A DNA stretch of 64,000 nucleotides from positions 124,001 to 188,000 of the forward strand of contig NZ_BLTJ01000005.1 in assembly GCF_013282095.1 (NCBI RefSeq), in the 5' to 3' direction. The notes under the pieces are model-generated. The model did no database searches, was not told where the DNA came from, and saw nothing but the letters and a program-made list of their open reading frames with translations. Both the position numbers and the translations under genes were made by a program. This DNA is from Enterocloster alcoholdehydrogenati. Its GTDB lineage: Bacteria > Bacillota > Clostridia > Lachnospirales > Lachnospiraceae. Within the stretch, counting starts at the first letter, position 1. Each line of letters starts with the position of its first letter. Shown one piece after another: positions 28,201 to 36,543 of this stretch.

Positions 28201-31200
28201 GCTTTGACCGGCGAGAAATCATAGGTATAACAGGTGACAGCCGGTGAACTTTCTTCATCTGCAATGGTTTCTTTTGTTTCAAGAGGAATCCATTCTGATT
28301 TATCATTGGATATAAACCACTGTGTCTGACCTGCATCAGGTTTTTTAAGATCTGAGTTATTTTCTGCAAAGTAAATCTTTGCCTGTCCCAGAGTTTCCTG
28401 CGTATCATATGTAAATATCAGTTCTGCCGGAGGATCATTATCCTTCTCTTTCGTATACTTCCAGTTGCTCCATCTGGAAAGGTTTCTGCCTGATGCATCC
28501 TGTTTTTCTTCACTGGCTGCAGAACCGTTATTTACCGCAGATAAGGTATCGGATGTCATATCCTCTGAAATGCTCTGAGCCACCTTGGCCTTTGTTCCCA
28601 CGTTATCCGTGATCTCCATCCTTTCTTCCTGAACACGTACCGAGGCCGTCACTTCCATAGGTTCTCCAAATACTTCGGCAATCCCGTTCACAGTTACGAT
28701 TCCAGCCTCATCATAGGCAGAATCATCCTTTTCTTCCCATTCGACCGGAAGGGCAATGTTTAAGACCGTTCCGTCGCTGCCTACAATCTGGCGCGCCTCG
28801 GGAAGGATCGGTTTTTCTCCCATATGTACGGTAGTAGAATAATTCAGAATTGCCGCCACCTGTTTCAGCATACTTACGCTTACTGTTACGGCTGTTCCAT
28901 TCATGTCACCGGATACTACAAAGCTTCCCTCTTCTTCCAGCTTATCAGGGTCAATCTCTTCCCATGCAACCGGTAATTCCTGAGCGGATCCGTCTGCAAG
29001 ATATGCCGTAAGCGTATTTGGCAGCGCAGGCTCGTTACCCACTTTTACATAGTAATTTTTGGAGATCTCATAGCTGACGATTCCATTTTCCGGAACCGTC
29101 TGCGAATCTTCCACAGCCTCCGTTGATACTGTCACGCTGGAGCCTTCAAGTCCGGCCGAAGAAGCGGTCAGGGTAAATTCTCCCGCCTCTCTGGTAGAGC
29201 GCACAATCGCAACCAGCTTGCCGTTAAAAGCCCTTCTGTTACTGCTCTGATAGGAATCATGATCTGTCGTCCAGCCGTTATCCACGCCAACCAGTTCACC
29301 GTCTCCCTCAACCTTAAAAGAAACCCGGTTATCCGCATCCGGCACAAGATTGCCGTTTTCATCCGTCACCTGGACTGTGACATAGCAAAGATCATTTCCG
29401 TCGGCCCTGATGGAATCCCTGTCTTCCTCTGCCTTTAGCCGTGCAGCCTTTCCAGCAGTCGTTACGCTGCTTCGCCCTGATCCTGTAATTTCTTTTCCGT
29501 TCACGTCCTTTGCAACCGCGGTCAGAGTGCCGTCCTCATAAGGCACCATCCAGGTGCGGTACAGGTTCTGATGATTGTTCTCACCATTGCTGCCGTCCAG
29601 ATACATCTGATATGTATAGCTGCCATCGCTTCCATCATCTTTTTTACTGTTTAATACGGTAAATTTCTTTTCACCAAGGGACTTCTTTTCATCCGTTCCG
29701 GCCGGTGTAAAGAACAGTTCTACGCTGGCTGCATCTGAGTACACAACTACTTTTACCTCATTCTTCTCATTTACAGCAACCGCCTCTTTGTTCCATGCAG
29801 GAAGGATATGAACGGTATTATCCTCCTCATTCCACATACTGCGGTACAAATAGTAGCTGTCCTTGGGAAGTCCGGCCGTATCTACGATTCCGAAGTAGGA
29901 ATTTTTAGGTGAGGGCCATGCTCCCACCGCTCCGGCGGAGATACCGTTCCAGTTGGTAGGCTCACCGATGTAGTCAAAGCCTGTCCATACAAATTCCCCT
30001 GCCACATAGTCCTTTCGAATAGTATCAAACCATGCCTGGCTTGCCAGATGTCCCCAGTTGACCTTTGATTCATCGTAGGCCGTCAGCTGCCGGTCATATT
30101 TGGAGGGATCGTACACGCCCCGGCTGTTAATGGAAGAAGCTGTCTCCGATCCGTAAATCGGCCAATCCGGATGGCTGCTGTGATAGCTGTCCATTTGATC
30201 CAGAGTGGTATAATTGAACCCGACCATACCGCCGGCTTCTGCAATGGACTCTGCAATCTGCTGCGACTGAGCCAGATTCGATTTCAGTTTGTTATCCCCA
30301 AAGGTAACCGGTCTGGTGGAATCCTCATCACAGGCCCAGCCAATCAGTTTCTTCGCCTGAGCAGGGTATTCTCCTACTCCAATACCAATCCCTTCCATCA
30401 CCTCATTTCCCAAAGACCAGGAAATGATGCTGGGCGCGTTATAATCACGCCGGATCACAGAACGGAGGTCAAATTCTGCCCATGTCATAGATTCCTGATT
30501 TTTTCCTAAAATCTGATTTCCTGATTCAACAGCCGTGCCGTACCATTTTGCGTAATCCTGGCTGTTTCCGTTTTTCGCTCCATGCCATCCGTCAAACAGT
30601 TCCTCAATGACCAGCATACCCTTTTCATTGCAGATATCAATCAGAGTCCTGGCGGCAGGATTATGCGTCACACGAATCGCATTACATCCCATGTCCTGAA
30701 GGATCTCCACCTGACGCTCAATGGCTCTTTTATAAGCCGCCGCGCCAAGAGAGCCCTGATCATGGTGCATACATACTCCCTTCAGCTTCACAGGTTCCCC
30801 ATTAAGAAAAAATCCTTCGCTGGTGTCAAATTCAAAATAGCGGAAACCAAAATCAGACACCGTCACATCTGCTGCATCGCTGCCTGACTGGATGGTCGTT
30901 TCCACCACGTACAGTTCCGGATCCTCTAATGTCCACAGCTGGGGAGAGGTTACCGTCAGATCGGCCGTAACCGTCTCTGTCCCTCCGCCTGCCACTTTAA
31001 CCGTTTCTGCCGTTCCTGTTGCAACAGGCGTTTTGCTGCCATCATCCTTTTCATAAACGGAATAAGAAACATTTACTTCCTTCTCCTCCATGGATTCATT
31101 CTGAATCTCAGTTTCCATATGTACCGTCGCATCTGCTGTGCTATCCTCCAGACCCGGCGTTGTGATTTTTGTCCCATTTAAAGCCTCATGAACCATTGGA

Positions 31201-31844
31201 GTGATGGTAAGCTTTACGTCACGGTAAATGCCGCTGCCTGAATACCAGCGGCTGGAAGGCGTCTGATGATTGACCTTGACCGCAATCACATTATCCCCGC
31301 CGAAATTCAGATACGGAGTAAGGTCAAATGAAAACGGCGAATATCCATAGGGGTGGCTTCCAAGTTCCTTCCCATTGATATAGACCGCAGCATTCATATA
31401 AACGCCGTCAAAATCCACACGGATCTGCTTATTAGCCGCGCTTTCCGGCACGGTAAAATTCTTGCGGTACCATCCCGTCCCTCCTGGCAGATAGCCGCTT
31501 TCCGCCTCCATATTAGAGGAGTATTCCTGTTCAATGCTGTAATCATGCGGAAGATTGACCGATCTCCATCTGGAATCATCGAAGCTTACCTCCTGTGCAT
31601 TTCCTGCATCCCCAAGAAAGAATTTCCAGTTTCCATTAAAGTCCTGGGACCGTACGGTTCCGTCATAACTGCTTACATAAACAAGCGCCTTCTCAGAAAC
31701 CATCTGGTTTTCTTCCCCCACCCCCGTTTTTTCATCTGAGGCAAGCCATATCATCGGCATCCCCAGCGTGTTCATTGGAAGGGACGTTGCTGCTATCGCC
31801 GGACTCAGCAATGCAGGAACCACTCGTTTGCTACTTTTCTTCAT
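25293..31844 (-). CDS. Giant secreted GH2 beta-galactosidase-like enzyme with cell-wall-binding repeats
   Basis: 2183 residues. A signal-like N-terminus (about 1-35) precedes a GH2 core: sugar-binding domain (about 60-215), Ig-like domain, TIM barrel with acid/base Glu481 in SLGNE and nucleophile Glu567 in YGSE. Then come DUF4982/bacterial Ig-like repeats, two F5/8-type C (discoidin-like) domains (about 1130-1250 and 1380-1510), an InlB-type repeat, an eight-residue Ala-Thr-Pro-Ser repeat tract, a FIVAR-like helical segment and C-terminal choline-binding-type repeats (WYYFN, DWFYFD). It likely removes terminal beta-galactosyl residues from host glycans at the cell surface. Pneumococcal BgaA has similar size and plan but uses LPxTG. 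Exact sugar specificity is inferred. Confidence 0.88.
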   Translation of the reverse strand: MKKSSKRVVPALLSPAIAATSLPMNTLGMPMIWLASDEKTGVGEENQMVSEKALVYVSSYDGTVRSQDFNGNWKFFLGDAGNAQEVSFDDSRWRSVNLPHDYSIEQEYSSNMEAESGYLPGGTGWYRKNFTVPESAANKQIRVDFDGVYMNAAVYINGKELGSHPYGYSPFSFDLTPYLNFGGDNVIAVKVNHQTPSSRWYSGSGIYRDVKLTITPMVHEALNGTKITTPGLEDSTADATVHMETEIQNESMEEKEVNVSYSVYEKDDGSKTPVATGTAETVKVAGGGTETVTADLTVTSPQLWTLEDPELYVVETTIQSGSDAADVTVSDFGFRYFEFDTSEGFFLNGEPVKLKGVCMHHDQGSLGAAAYKRAIERQVEILQDMGCNAIRVTHNPAARTLIDICNEKGMLVIEELFDGWHGAKNGNSQDYAKWYGTAVESGNQILGKNQESMTWAEFDLRSVIRRDYNAPSIISWSLGNEVMEGIGIGVGEYPAQAKKLIGWACDEDSTRPVTFGDNKLKSNLAQSQQIAESIAEAGGMVGFNYTTLDQMDSYHSSHPDWPIYGSETASSINSRGVYDPSKYDRQLTAYDESKVNWGHLASQAWFDTIRKDYVAGEFVWTGFDYIGEPTNWNGISAGAVGAWPSPKNSYFGIVDTAGLPKDSYYLYRSMWNEEDNTVHILPAWNKEAVAVNEKNEVKVVVYSDAASVELFFTPAGTDEKKSLGEKKFTVLNSKKDDGSDGSYTYQMYLDGSNGENNHQNLYRTWMVPYEDGTLTAVAKDVNGKEITGSGRSSVTTAGKAARLKAEEDRDSIRADGNDLCYVTVQVTDENGNLVPDADNRVSFKVEGDGELVGVDNGWTTDHDSYQSSNRRAFNGKLVAIVRSTREAGEFTLTASSAGLEGSSVTVSTEAVEDSQTVPENGIVSYEISKNYYVKVGNEPALPNTLTAYLADGSAQELPVAWEEIDPDKLEEEGSFVVSGDMNGTAVTVSVSMLKQVAAILNYSTTVHMGEKPILPEARQIVGSDGTVLNIALPVEWEEKDDSAYDEAGIVTVNGIAEVFGEPMEVTASVRVQEERMEITDNVGTKAKVAQSISEDMTSDTLSAVNNGSAASEEKQDASGRNLSRWSNWKYTKEKDNDPPAELIFTYDTQETLGQAKIYFAENNSDLKKPDAGQTQWFISNDKSEWIPLETKETIADEESSPAVTCYTYDFSPVKATYIKVVVHNSRTAQVSEGRKAATAITEVELYRAEGRFSAGNEVGLSALTLNGVEVGEDMLTGDSYSTPMTVVEDILAEGKENAAVTILPALEDKVIIITEAEDHSSRAQFTINLGADSAIGPDDASMDYPADQMTVDSVSSEEVVGEQAPKENVLDGKTNTFWHNNWKTYDPSDGRWIILELEEETKLEGLRYLPRQDAKNGRVNEYKVEVSTDKIEWKTAASGNWGDDGGWKLAAFEEPAAAKYVRMTGVKTHGDQKDKFITAAEIRVRRARETIDLTDAAEAVLDDEIYIMDEAGNPVKPEVTVTLDGAKLKYGIDYTLAYENNDKPGTGSVTVKGIMKYSGQIRKEFRIVSLISQDITAVNGAVIRIEGEDYTGGSRAQAESGKTVTVQAEERQGQVFDHWRCTPAAVLKNQQLKQEEITFTVPGSSVRLVAVYRDEGMSHVTKDSYSTADPSDWFAYTDEEELGELLDAAMDENDETALARGGSVELKMNIKYSRSAPSKKDILKSYNDRVATDSDAQKATPSEAGRATPSDAKKATGSNAKRATASDADLAVKNPAAILSRDIPAPLLALQDEMGIQEDRELKKATRISFWLRTTTHKITNGGGQPISVQLTDNSLPAAQVVLELPEEDRRMTDYIVYSYEFDGDGFMLTEVSSMAEGKYLTFDAGVDGIYALAYTKCFDVVFEDWDGTVLSRQRIPYAQAAQAPEDPQREGYHFVGWSREFDEVKSDLTIKAKYEKGEAEKPADKTLLKKRVEEILQKLESMDEEDYTEKSWDDLNDALEDAMEIMETEGVSQKEVDKALEKLEKAYTSLKKNQKKPDHSSDGSGSSNSQHKTSNIPVPLDGGKYVTVGVWKENGQKWSFTDADGVQAVSRWIYTLNGDSYDWFYFDEMGNMADGWLTLDDGTFYLNPVSDGKRGRMITGWKQIDGKWYYFNDVSDGFRGKLLKDTKTPDGYQVGEDGVWKP
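26541..26660 (-). repeat. Degenerate 24-bp coding repeats (Ala-Thr-x-Ser linker)
   Basis: Five imperfect octapeptide units in the GH2 protein: TDSDAQKA, TPSEAGRA, TPSDAKKA, TGSNAKRA, TASDADLA. Period 24 bp. They form a flexible linker between the C-terminal modules and could vary in copy number by slippage. Confidence 0.7.
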
Positions 31845-32085
31845 ATGAACCCCCTTGTTCCTTTTTTGAAGTTTTGTTCAAAGCGGATTCATTATATCAC
31901 TTTATTTTGAAAAATAAAATAAAATTTTCTTTTATTATTTATCAATTTTATTCAATTATTACATATATTTTTTCATGCCTCTCATTTTGTTTGTATATAT
32001 TGCATTTTTCCGCAAAATTCGACTTATTCTCTGGTATTTATTTTTCCAACACCAATCTCTCTGTTTTCTCATTATCCAGGCACGC
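31845..32085 (-). promoter_or_regulatory. AT-rich upstream region of the GH2 gene
   Basis: A very AT-rich gap. On the minus strand a TATAAT (31891-31896) lies about 47 nt before the GH2 ATG, with no good -35, so an activator may be needed. AAGGGGG precedes the ATG. I see no gene here. Confidence 0.45.
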
Positions 32086-32130
32086 AAAAACCCCGCTCTG
32101 CAGCTGCACATACAGCTATAGAGCGGGGCT
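32086..32130 (-). terminator. Intrinsic terminator of infC-rpmI-rplT
   Basis: Minus strand AGCCCCGCTCT pairs with AGAGCGGGGT, followed by TTTTGCG. It ends the ribosomal operon after rplT. Confidence 0.88.
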
Positions 32131-32152
32131 CTCATTTTATATTATCTCTTAA

Positions 32153-32509
32153 TTAAGCAATCTTAGCCTTTGCCAGCTCAGCCAGCTTTGCGAAGCCTTC
32201 TGCATCGTTGATTGCCATATCGGACAGAACCTTACGGTTTAAATCAACCTCAGCCAGCTTTAAGCCGTACATGAACTTGCTGTAGGACAGACCATTGATG
32301 CGGGCTGCTGCGTTGATACGAGCGATCCACAGCTGTCTGAACTGTCTCTTTCTCTCTTTTCTGCCTGCGTAGGAGCTGGTCAGAGCGCGCATTACAGACT
32401 GCTTTGCTACTCTGTACTGCTTGGAACGTGCTCCTCTGTAGCCCTTAGCCATCTTCAGGATTCTATTGTGCTTCTTCTTTGCGTTTAAGCCGCCTTTAAT
32501 TCTTGCCAT
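32153..32509 (-). CDS. rplT: 50S ribosomal protein L20
   Basis: 118 residues, early 23S rRNA-binding assembly protein. The N-terminus MARIKGGLNAKKKHNRILKM and the GYRGARSKQYRVAKQSVMRA segment are characteristic. AGGAGG precedes the ATG. It is last in infC-rpmI-rplT. In Firmicutes L20 represses its own operon through the leader RNA, consistent with the attenuator upstream of infC. Confidence 0.98.
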   Translation of the reverse strand: MARIKGGLNAKKKHNRILKMAKGYRGARSKQYRVAKQSVMRALTSSYAGRKERKRQFRQLWIARINAAARINGLSYSKFMYGLKLAEVDLNRKVLSDMAINDAEGFAKLAELAKAKIA

Positions 32510-32537
32510 CGGTAATTCCTCCTATTTAACTTAAAAC

Positions 32538-32735
32538 TTACAGGTATGGTAAAATCTTCTTCATTGCCTTTACGTTGGTAGCGTCGGTAACGATATCTTT
32601 TCTGAGATTTCTCTTTCTCTTTGTAGACTTCTTAGTTAAGATATGAGACTTGTAAGCTTTATTACGGACTAACTTACCGGTTCCTGTCTTTTTAAAGCGC
32701 TTTGCTGCTGCTCTGCTGGTTTTTAACTTTGGCAT
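32538..32735 (-). CDS. rpmI: 50S ribosomal protein L35
   Basis: 65-residue basic protein. [20 protein letters not shown] is the family N-terminus, with the [15 protein letters not shown] motif further on. AAGGAGG precedes the ATG. It sits between infC and rplT, the conserved order. Confidence 0.98.
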   Translation of the reverse strand: MPKLKTSRAAAKRFKKTGTGKLVRNKAYKSHILTKKSTKRKRNLRKDIVTDATNVKAMKKILPYL

Positions 32736-32766
32736 TGTAAATTTCCTCCTTGAAAACTTTCTATTT

Positions 32767-33273
32767 TTAACGTTTTGCAGTTAAAAACATAACCATGCTT
32801 CTTCCTTCCACCTTTGAGGGCTTATCCACAACTGCGATGTCAGCCAGACTCTCAGCGAAATCGTCCAGAATGTACTTTGACTTGGACATATGGGCCATCT
32901 CACGGCCGCGGAAACGAAGTGTTACCTTTACCTTATCACCCTTCTCCAGGAACTTTCTTGCAGCTCCTACCTTGGTGTTTAAGTCGTTGGTATCAATGTT
33001 TGGCGATAAACGAACTTCTTTGATATCAATCACTTTCTGTTTCTTCCTGGCTTCCTTTTCCTTGCGGGCCAGTTCGTAACGGTACTTTCCGTAGTCGATA
33101 ATCTTGCATACGGGCGGCTTTGCGGTGGGAGCGATCTTTACCAGGTCGAGCTCTGCCTCCTGAGCCATCTTGTAGGCGTCTCTTGCAGACATGATGCCTA
33201 ACTGCTCTCCGTTCTCGCCGATCAGACGGATCTCTCTGTCTCTGATTTGTTCGTTGATCATTAACTCGCTAAT
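32767..33273 (-). CDS. infC: Translation initiation factor IF-3, ATT start
   Basis: IF-3 binds the 30S subunit and discriminates against non-standard start codons. From an ATT start at 33273 it is 168 residues and begins [17 protein letters not shown] sits nine bases before the ATT, whereas the ATG at 33261 has no suitable RBS. ATT starts with autoregulation are known for infC. The linker [16 protein letters not shown] and C-terminal domain ([13 protein letters not shown]) are intact. Confidence 0.95.
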   Translation of the reverse strand: MSELMINEQIRDREIRLIGENGEQLGIMSARDAYKMAQEAELDLVKIAPTAKPPVCKIIDYGKYRYELARKEKEARKKQKVIDIKEVRLSPNIDTNDLNTKVGAARKFLEKGDKVKVTLRFRGREMAHMSKSKYILDDFAESLADIAVVDKPSKVEGRSMVMFLTAKR

Positions 33274-33498
33274 AGTCGTACACCTCCATAGTCATGTTTG
33301 TTCGGATGAAAAAGCAAAATGTAAAAAAGCGGACAGCTTCTGCCATCCGCGAATAATCATACCCATCTGCTGTTTTCCTTGTATACGTGCGCTTAGAAAC
33401 GCATCGCCCTTACAGCAGCTTCTGATATAAACCCGGGTCACTTGCTCGTGCCAGGGTGAGGCGGATAACCTGCTTTCCTGTCAGTTGTTTTCACAACT
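33274..33498 (-). ncRNA. infC-rpmI-rplT leader (L20 leader type)
   Basis: About 225 nt of transcribed leader lie between the promoter at 33505-33533 and infC. It contains a conserved-looking block (CCTCACCCTGGCACGAG...GACCCGGG) and ends in an attenuator. By analogy with the Bacillus infC leader, L20 binding would favour the terminator. Family assignment is from position and structure, not from a covariance search. Confidence 0.65.
33323..33350 (-). terminator. Attenuator terminator in the infC leader
   Basis: Minus strand GCGGATGGCAGAAGCTGTCCGC (33329-33350) forms a short stem followed directly by TTTTTT (33323-33328). It lies 50 nt before the infC start. Confidence 0.75.
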
Positions 33499-33504
33499 TT
33501 TAAC

Positions 33505-33533
33505 AGAATATCATACCAGAAGCTGTTTGTCAA
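33505..33533 (-). promoter_or_regulatory. SigA promoter of the infC operon
   Basis: TTGACA (33528-33533), 17-nt spacer, TATTCT (33505-33510) on the minus strand: the best sigma-A match in the window. Confidence 0.85.
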
Positions 33534-33579
33534 TAACTTTTTTGATCTGTTTTAGCCTCAAATGTCTGCATGGATTGTT

Positions 33580-33894
33580 TTATCGGTCTTTATAGGTGGC
33601 GCACTGGGTATTTTCGCAGTCGCAGGCTCCGTTTCCCCGAATGGATATACCAGAGGCTGTGCAGCAGCAGTCCTCATTGTAAGCGCAGTTCACCGCGTCG
33701 CAGTCTACCTCCAGGCGGCTTTCCGGCGTTTTAAAAAGGTTTTTGAAAACGCCTCCCCTGTTTTCCTCAAAGCTTGCACAGCAGGTTCCTTCTGCATCCC
33801 TGGCTCCATGGCCGTCTACCAGAATAGAGCCCCTGCAGCAGCACTGATCCGCATTGTGCACACAGTTTTCCACTGAACATTCCAGTTTTGTCAT
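33580..33894 (-). CDS. DUF1540 protein with two Cys-rich domains
   Basis: 104 residues built from two copies of a DUF1540-type Cys motif: CSVENCVHNADQCCCRGSI and DCDAVNCAYNEDCCCTASGI. The Cys pattern suggests metal binding; no function is established. GGAGG precedes the ATG. It is a single gene upstream of the infC promoter. In Clostridia such proteins are small and often linked to sporulation or stress, which cannot be tested here. Confidence 0.85.
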   Translation of the reverse strand: MTKLECSVENCVHNADQCCCRGSILVDGHGARDAEGTCCASFEENRGGVFKNLFKTPESRLEVDCDAVNCAYNEDCCCTASGISIRGNGACDCENTQCATYKDR

Positions 33895-33979
33895 AATTTC
33901 ATTTCCTCCTGTCCCATAAATACGCTCCCGATGCCTTTTTGTATCCTGAAAAAGACAGCAGAAGCAGCGCTAAGTCCTT

Positions 33980-34000
33980 CCGTCGGCCTGTAACCGACGG
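33980..34000. other. Short stem-loop between DUF1540 and the glycosidase-like gene
   Basis: CCGTCGG (33980-33986) pairs with CCGACGG (33994-34000), loop 7 nt, no U-tract. It may mark the 3' end of the Mo-accessory transcript. Confidence 0.4.
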
Positions 34001-34087
34001 ATGTATGACAGAAGTTAGTATGTGCGCGGTCAGCAGGTCTCATACCCTGACAAGAGAAAATTCCTGCCGTTGTTATTTTTCCATGTT

Positions 34088-35782
34088 TCAGCTGTTGTCT
34101 GCCTGACTGGCCCCCAGCGTCCGGTTCAGCTGACGCACTGCCTCCATGCAGTGATCCTGCGAGCCGTCCATACGGTAAAGATCGCCCTCCGTTATATAAG
34201 TATAGACCTTTACATTGTCGACCATGGCAGTTCCTCCGCCCGTACAGGAGATAGAGAGCTCCTCCGCAGAACAGTCCTCAAATTTCATTTCCACTGTACG
34301 GCGTTCCCCGGCTGCCGCCGTCTGTGAACGTCCGCCGGCGCGCACGGTGACTACAGCTCCGTCCCTGCCTTCCAGCGTAAAACGCACATAGGCGTCCTTT
34401 CCGCTGGCCCCGGTGGCCCGGCTTCGGATATCCTGTGAAATGCGGCTGCCTGATGGAAGAACGGCCTCCTTTCCTTCGTCCCCCTCTGCCACATAGCTTC
34501 CGCCAAAGCTTTTCCATCCCCGAAGCCCTAAGGCAAACTGGGGATTGTAAAGCTTATTATCCCCATAATCCCGGTACGTCCAGATCCCGTATCCCATGGT
34601 ATATTTCCGAAAAATCTCCCCCATTCCGTTCAGATAGGCTGTTTTCTCTGATTCCTCCAGCTGGGCATTCTGCTCAAATCCCACCGTATTATCCGTAAAG
34701 AGAAACTGATCTACATAAACGGGCTTATTTCCATTATAAGCCCGAACCTGATTTAATAATACAGGTGCCTTTTTAAGCGCTTCCTCTGCCGTGACCTTCT
34801 CTCCCGCATTTGCAAAGCCCATGGGAACGCTGTACATGATGCCGGTATAGGAAGCATCGCCGCAGCCAAAGGTATTCCAGTGCGGCACGCCTTCCAGAGA
34901 ACCATCCGCCTTTTTCACAGCATCCGTATCCAGACGCACCTCCATGGAAAGATCGGGAAAGACAGCCTGAGTCTCTTTTAAAAGTTTCTGTAAAAATGCG
35001 TCATAAAATTCAAAGAGTACCTTCCTTGCGTAGGACTCTTTTTCAGGAAGATATATCTCGCTGTAATCGGAAAAATCCGTCCCATAGAAAGCGCTCAGTT
35101 CTTTAAGGCTGTAGCGCTCCCTGGCATAGGCGGTATATCCCACCTGCTTTGCCATCTTTCTCCCGGTAATTCCATTTCCATATCCGGCGCAGTTTTCCGT
35201 AAAATTCCAGAAATCCTCCCAGGTAAGAAAACCGCCGCAGAAATTTTCGTGAGCGCTGGCCCTCTCATAAAGGCGGGCGGCGTAGGAAAGCCAGGCGGAT
35301 CGTATCTCCTCATCATACAGAAGGCGCTCATAGCGCGTTAAAACATTGTCCGAACCGGCATAATCCCAGGTATAGCCTACCCGCAGGATCACCCCCAGAT
35401 CCTGGGCCGCAGCCATTTCCATCACGCGGTCCAGTTTTGCCCACGCGTAATCCTCATAGGATATGGGACGGGTCTGAGGCTGAAATTCCCGCCAGGGCAC
35501 AGCCAGAATGATGCTGTTAAACCCGTCTGCTGCGATCTGAGCCAGTTCCTCCTCCATATGGCAGCTTTCACTGTTCCAGAAATTGATCACCCAGTCATCG
35601 GAATAATAGGTGGCAGACCGCAGATATCCCCGTCCGCCCCCGGCGTACTGAGAGGTTTTTGCAAATCCGCAGGAAAAAAGAATGGCCGCCCCCAAAAGCA
35701 GGGCTGCGGCTGCCAGCGCTTTGCCTGAGCGTTTCCTTTTCCATCCCCTCTTCTTGTTTTTTTTCCCATCTTTCTTATGCAT
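34088..35782 (-). CDS. Secreted glycosidase-like TIM-barrel protein, function unknown
   Basis: 564 residues: a very basic N-terminus, a hydrophobic export helix (about 24-42) ending in a weak lipobox-like ILFSC-G, then a probable TIM-barrel (about 60-400) with WREFQP, LTWEDFWNF and GYGIWTYRDYG segments typical of clan-A glycosidase-like proteins. A C-terminal beta-sandwich of about 130 residues resembles a carbohydrate-binding module. I cannot assign a family or catalytic pair. It overlaps the end of the MocA-like gene by 8 nt, with AAAGGAG seven bases before the ATG, so it is co-translated with a molybdenum-cofactor gene, an odd pairing. Confidence 0.7.
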   Translation of the reverse strand: MHKKDGKKNKKRGWKRKRSGKALAAAALLLGAAILFSCGFAKTSQYAGGGRGYLRSATYYSDDWVINFWNSESCHMEEELAQIAADGFNSIILAVPWREFQPQTRPISYEDYAWAKLDRVMEMAAAQDLGVILRVGYTWDYAGSDNVLTRYERLLYDEEIRSAWLSYAARLYERASAHENFCGGFLTWEDFWNFTENCAGYGNGITGRKMAKQVGYTAYARERYSLKELSAFYGTDFSDYSEIYLPEKESYARKVLFEFYDAFLQKLLKETQAVFPDLSMEVRLDTDAVKKADGSLEGVPHWNTFGCGDASYTGIMYSVPMGFANAGEKVTAEEALKKAPVLLNQVRAYNGNKPVYVDQFLFTDNTVGFEQNAQLEESEKTAYLNGMGEIFRKYTMGYGIWTYRDYGDNKLYNPQFALGLRGWKSFGGSYVAEGDEGKEAVLPSGSRISQDIRSRATGASGKDAYVRFTLEGRDGAVVTVRAGGRSQTAAAGERRTVEMKFEDCSAEELSISCTGGGTAMVDNVKVYTYITEGDLYRMDGSQDHCMEAVRQLNRTLGASQADNS

Positions 35783-36431
35783 CTTCCTTCTCCTTTTCCC
35801 CTTGTATCCTGCCTCGGTCTGCGTCTTTTTTCATTTTATCTGCATCCAAATCTTCCGCCCGGTCAATATCCCACAGCTGATCCGCCTTTGTCTCCATGAT
35901 CCAGATCTCATCCGGGCGGGACTCCATGATCTGGCGGCCTCCTTTGTCGCCCTTTAGCCCCATAAGGTTTTGCCGGTAGCAGGCGGAAAAGGCTGTGGGG
36001 CTGCCCCGCCGGCCATTGGAGGCAGTACAGCCGATCGTTTTGCCGCTTTTGAGAAAGGACGATGCAAAGGCAGCGATAACGGCGGGCTCTGTATAGGGCT
36101 GGTCGGCCACAAAATACAGAAAGGCTGAGGCGTCCTCCCAGGCAGCGGCGGTTCCCAGGCGAATGGATGCGGCGATTCCCTCTTCACTGTAAGGATTTTC
36201 TACCGTAAGGCCCGTCAGAGGCAGAAGGCGGGCCGCTTCCAGTATCTCTGCATACTGGCTGACAGTGATAAGCTGGCATTCTGTCCCTTCCGCCTGTAAA
36301 AGGACGGCGGCCTCTGCCAGTGCGGTAAGACCATACATATAAAGAGGGCGCCCCCCAAGGGACGCCAGAAGTTTATTCGAGCCAAAGCGCCGGCCAAAGC
36401 CGGAGGCCATATAGATCATTGAAAGCTTCAT
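35775..36431 (-). CDS. MocA-like molybdenum cofactor nucleotidyltransferase
   Basis: 218-residue NTP-transferase. The N-terminal nucleotide loop is MASGFGRRFGSNKLL (the usual LAAGxSxRxGxxK), followed by the metal motif VADQPYTEPAV and RRGSPTAFSA. MocA adds CMP, and MobA GMP, to molybdopterin; xanthine-dehydrogenase-type enzymes use the CMP form. The ATG at 36431 matches the family start; longer frames do not. It lies between yqeC and the glycosidase-like gene, fitting selenium-dependent hydroxylase maturation. Confidence 0.8.
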   Translation of the reverse strand: MKLSMIYMASGFGRRFGSNKLLASLGGRPLYMYGLTALAEAAVLLQAEGTECQLITVSQYAEILEAARLLPLTGLTVENPYSEEGIAASIRLGTAAAWEDASAFLYFVADQPYTEPAVIAAFASSFLKSGKTIGCTASNGRRGSPTAFSACYRQNLMGLKGDKGGRQIMESRPDEIWIMETKADQLWDIDRAEDLDADKMKKDADRGRIQGEKEKEDA

Positions 36432-36543
36432 ATCCGGATGTTTCCCTTTCTTTTGTATCCTATTAAAAAACGAACCCACCGGGCAAAAAACGGGCAGATA
36501 GTCTGGCCACCGCATCGTCTGCCGCAGCAGCGAATATTTTCTT

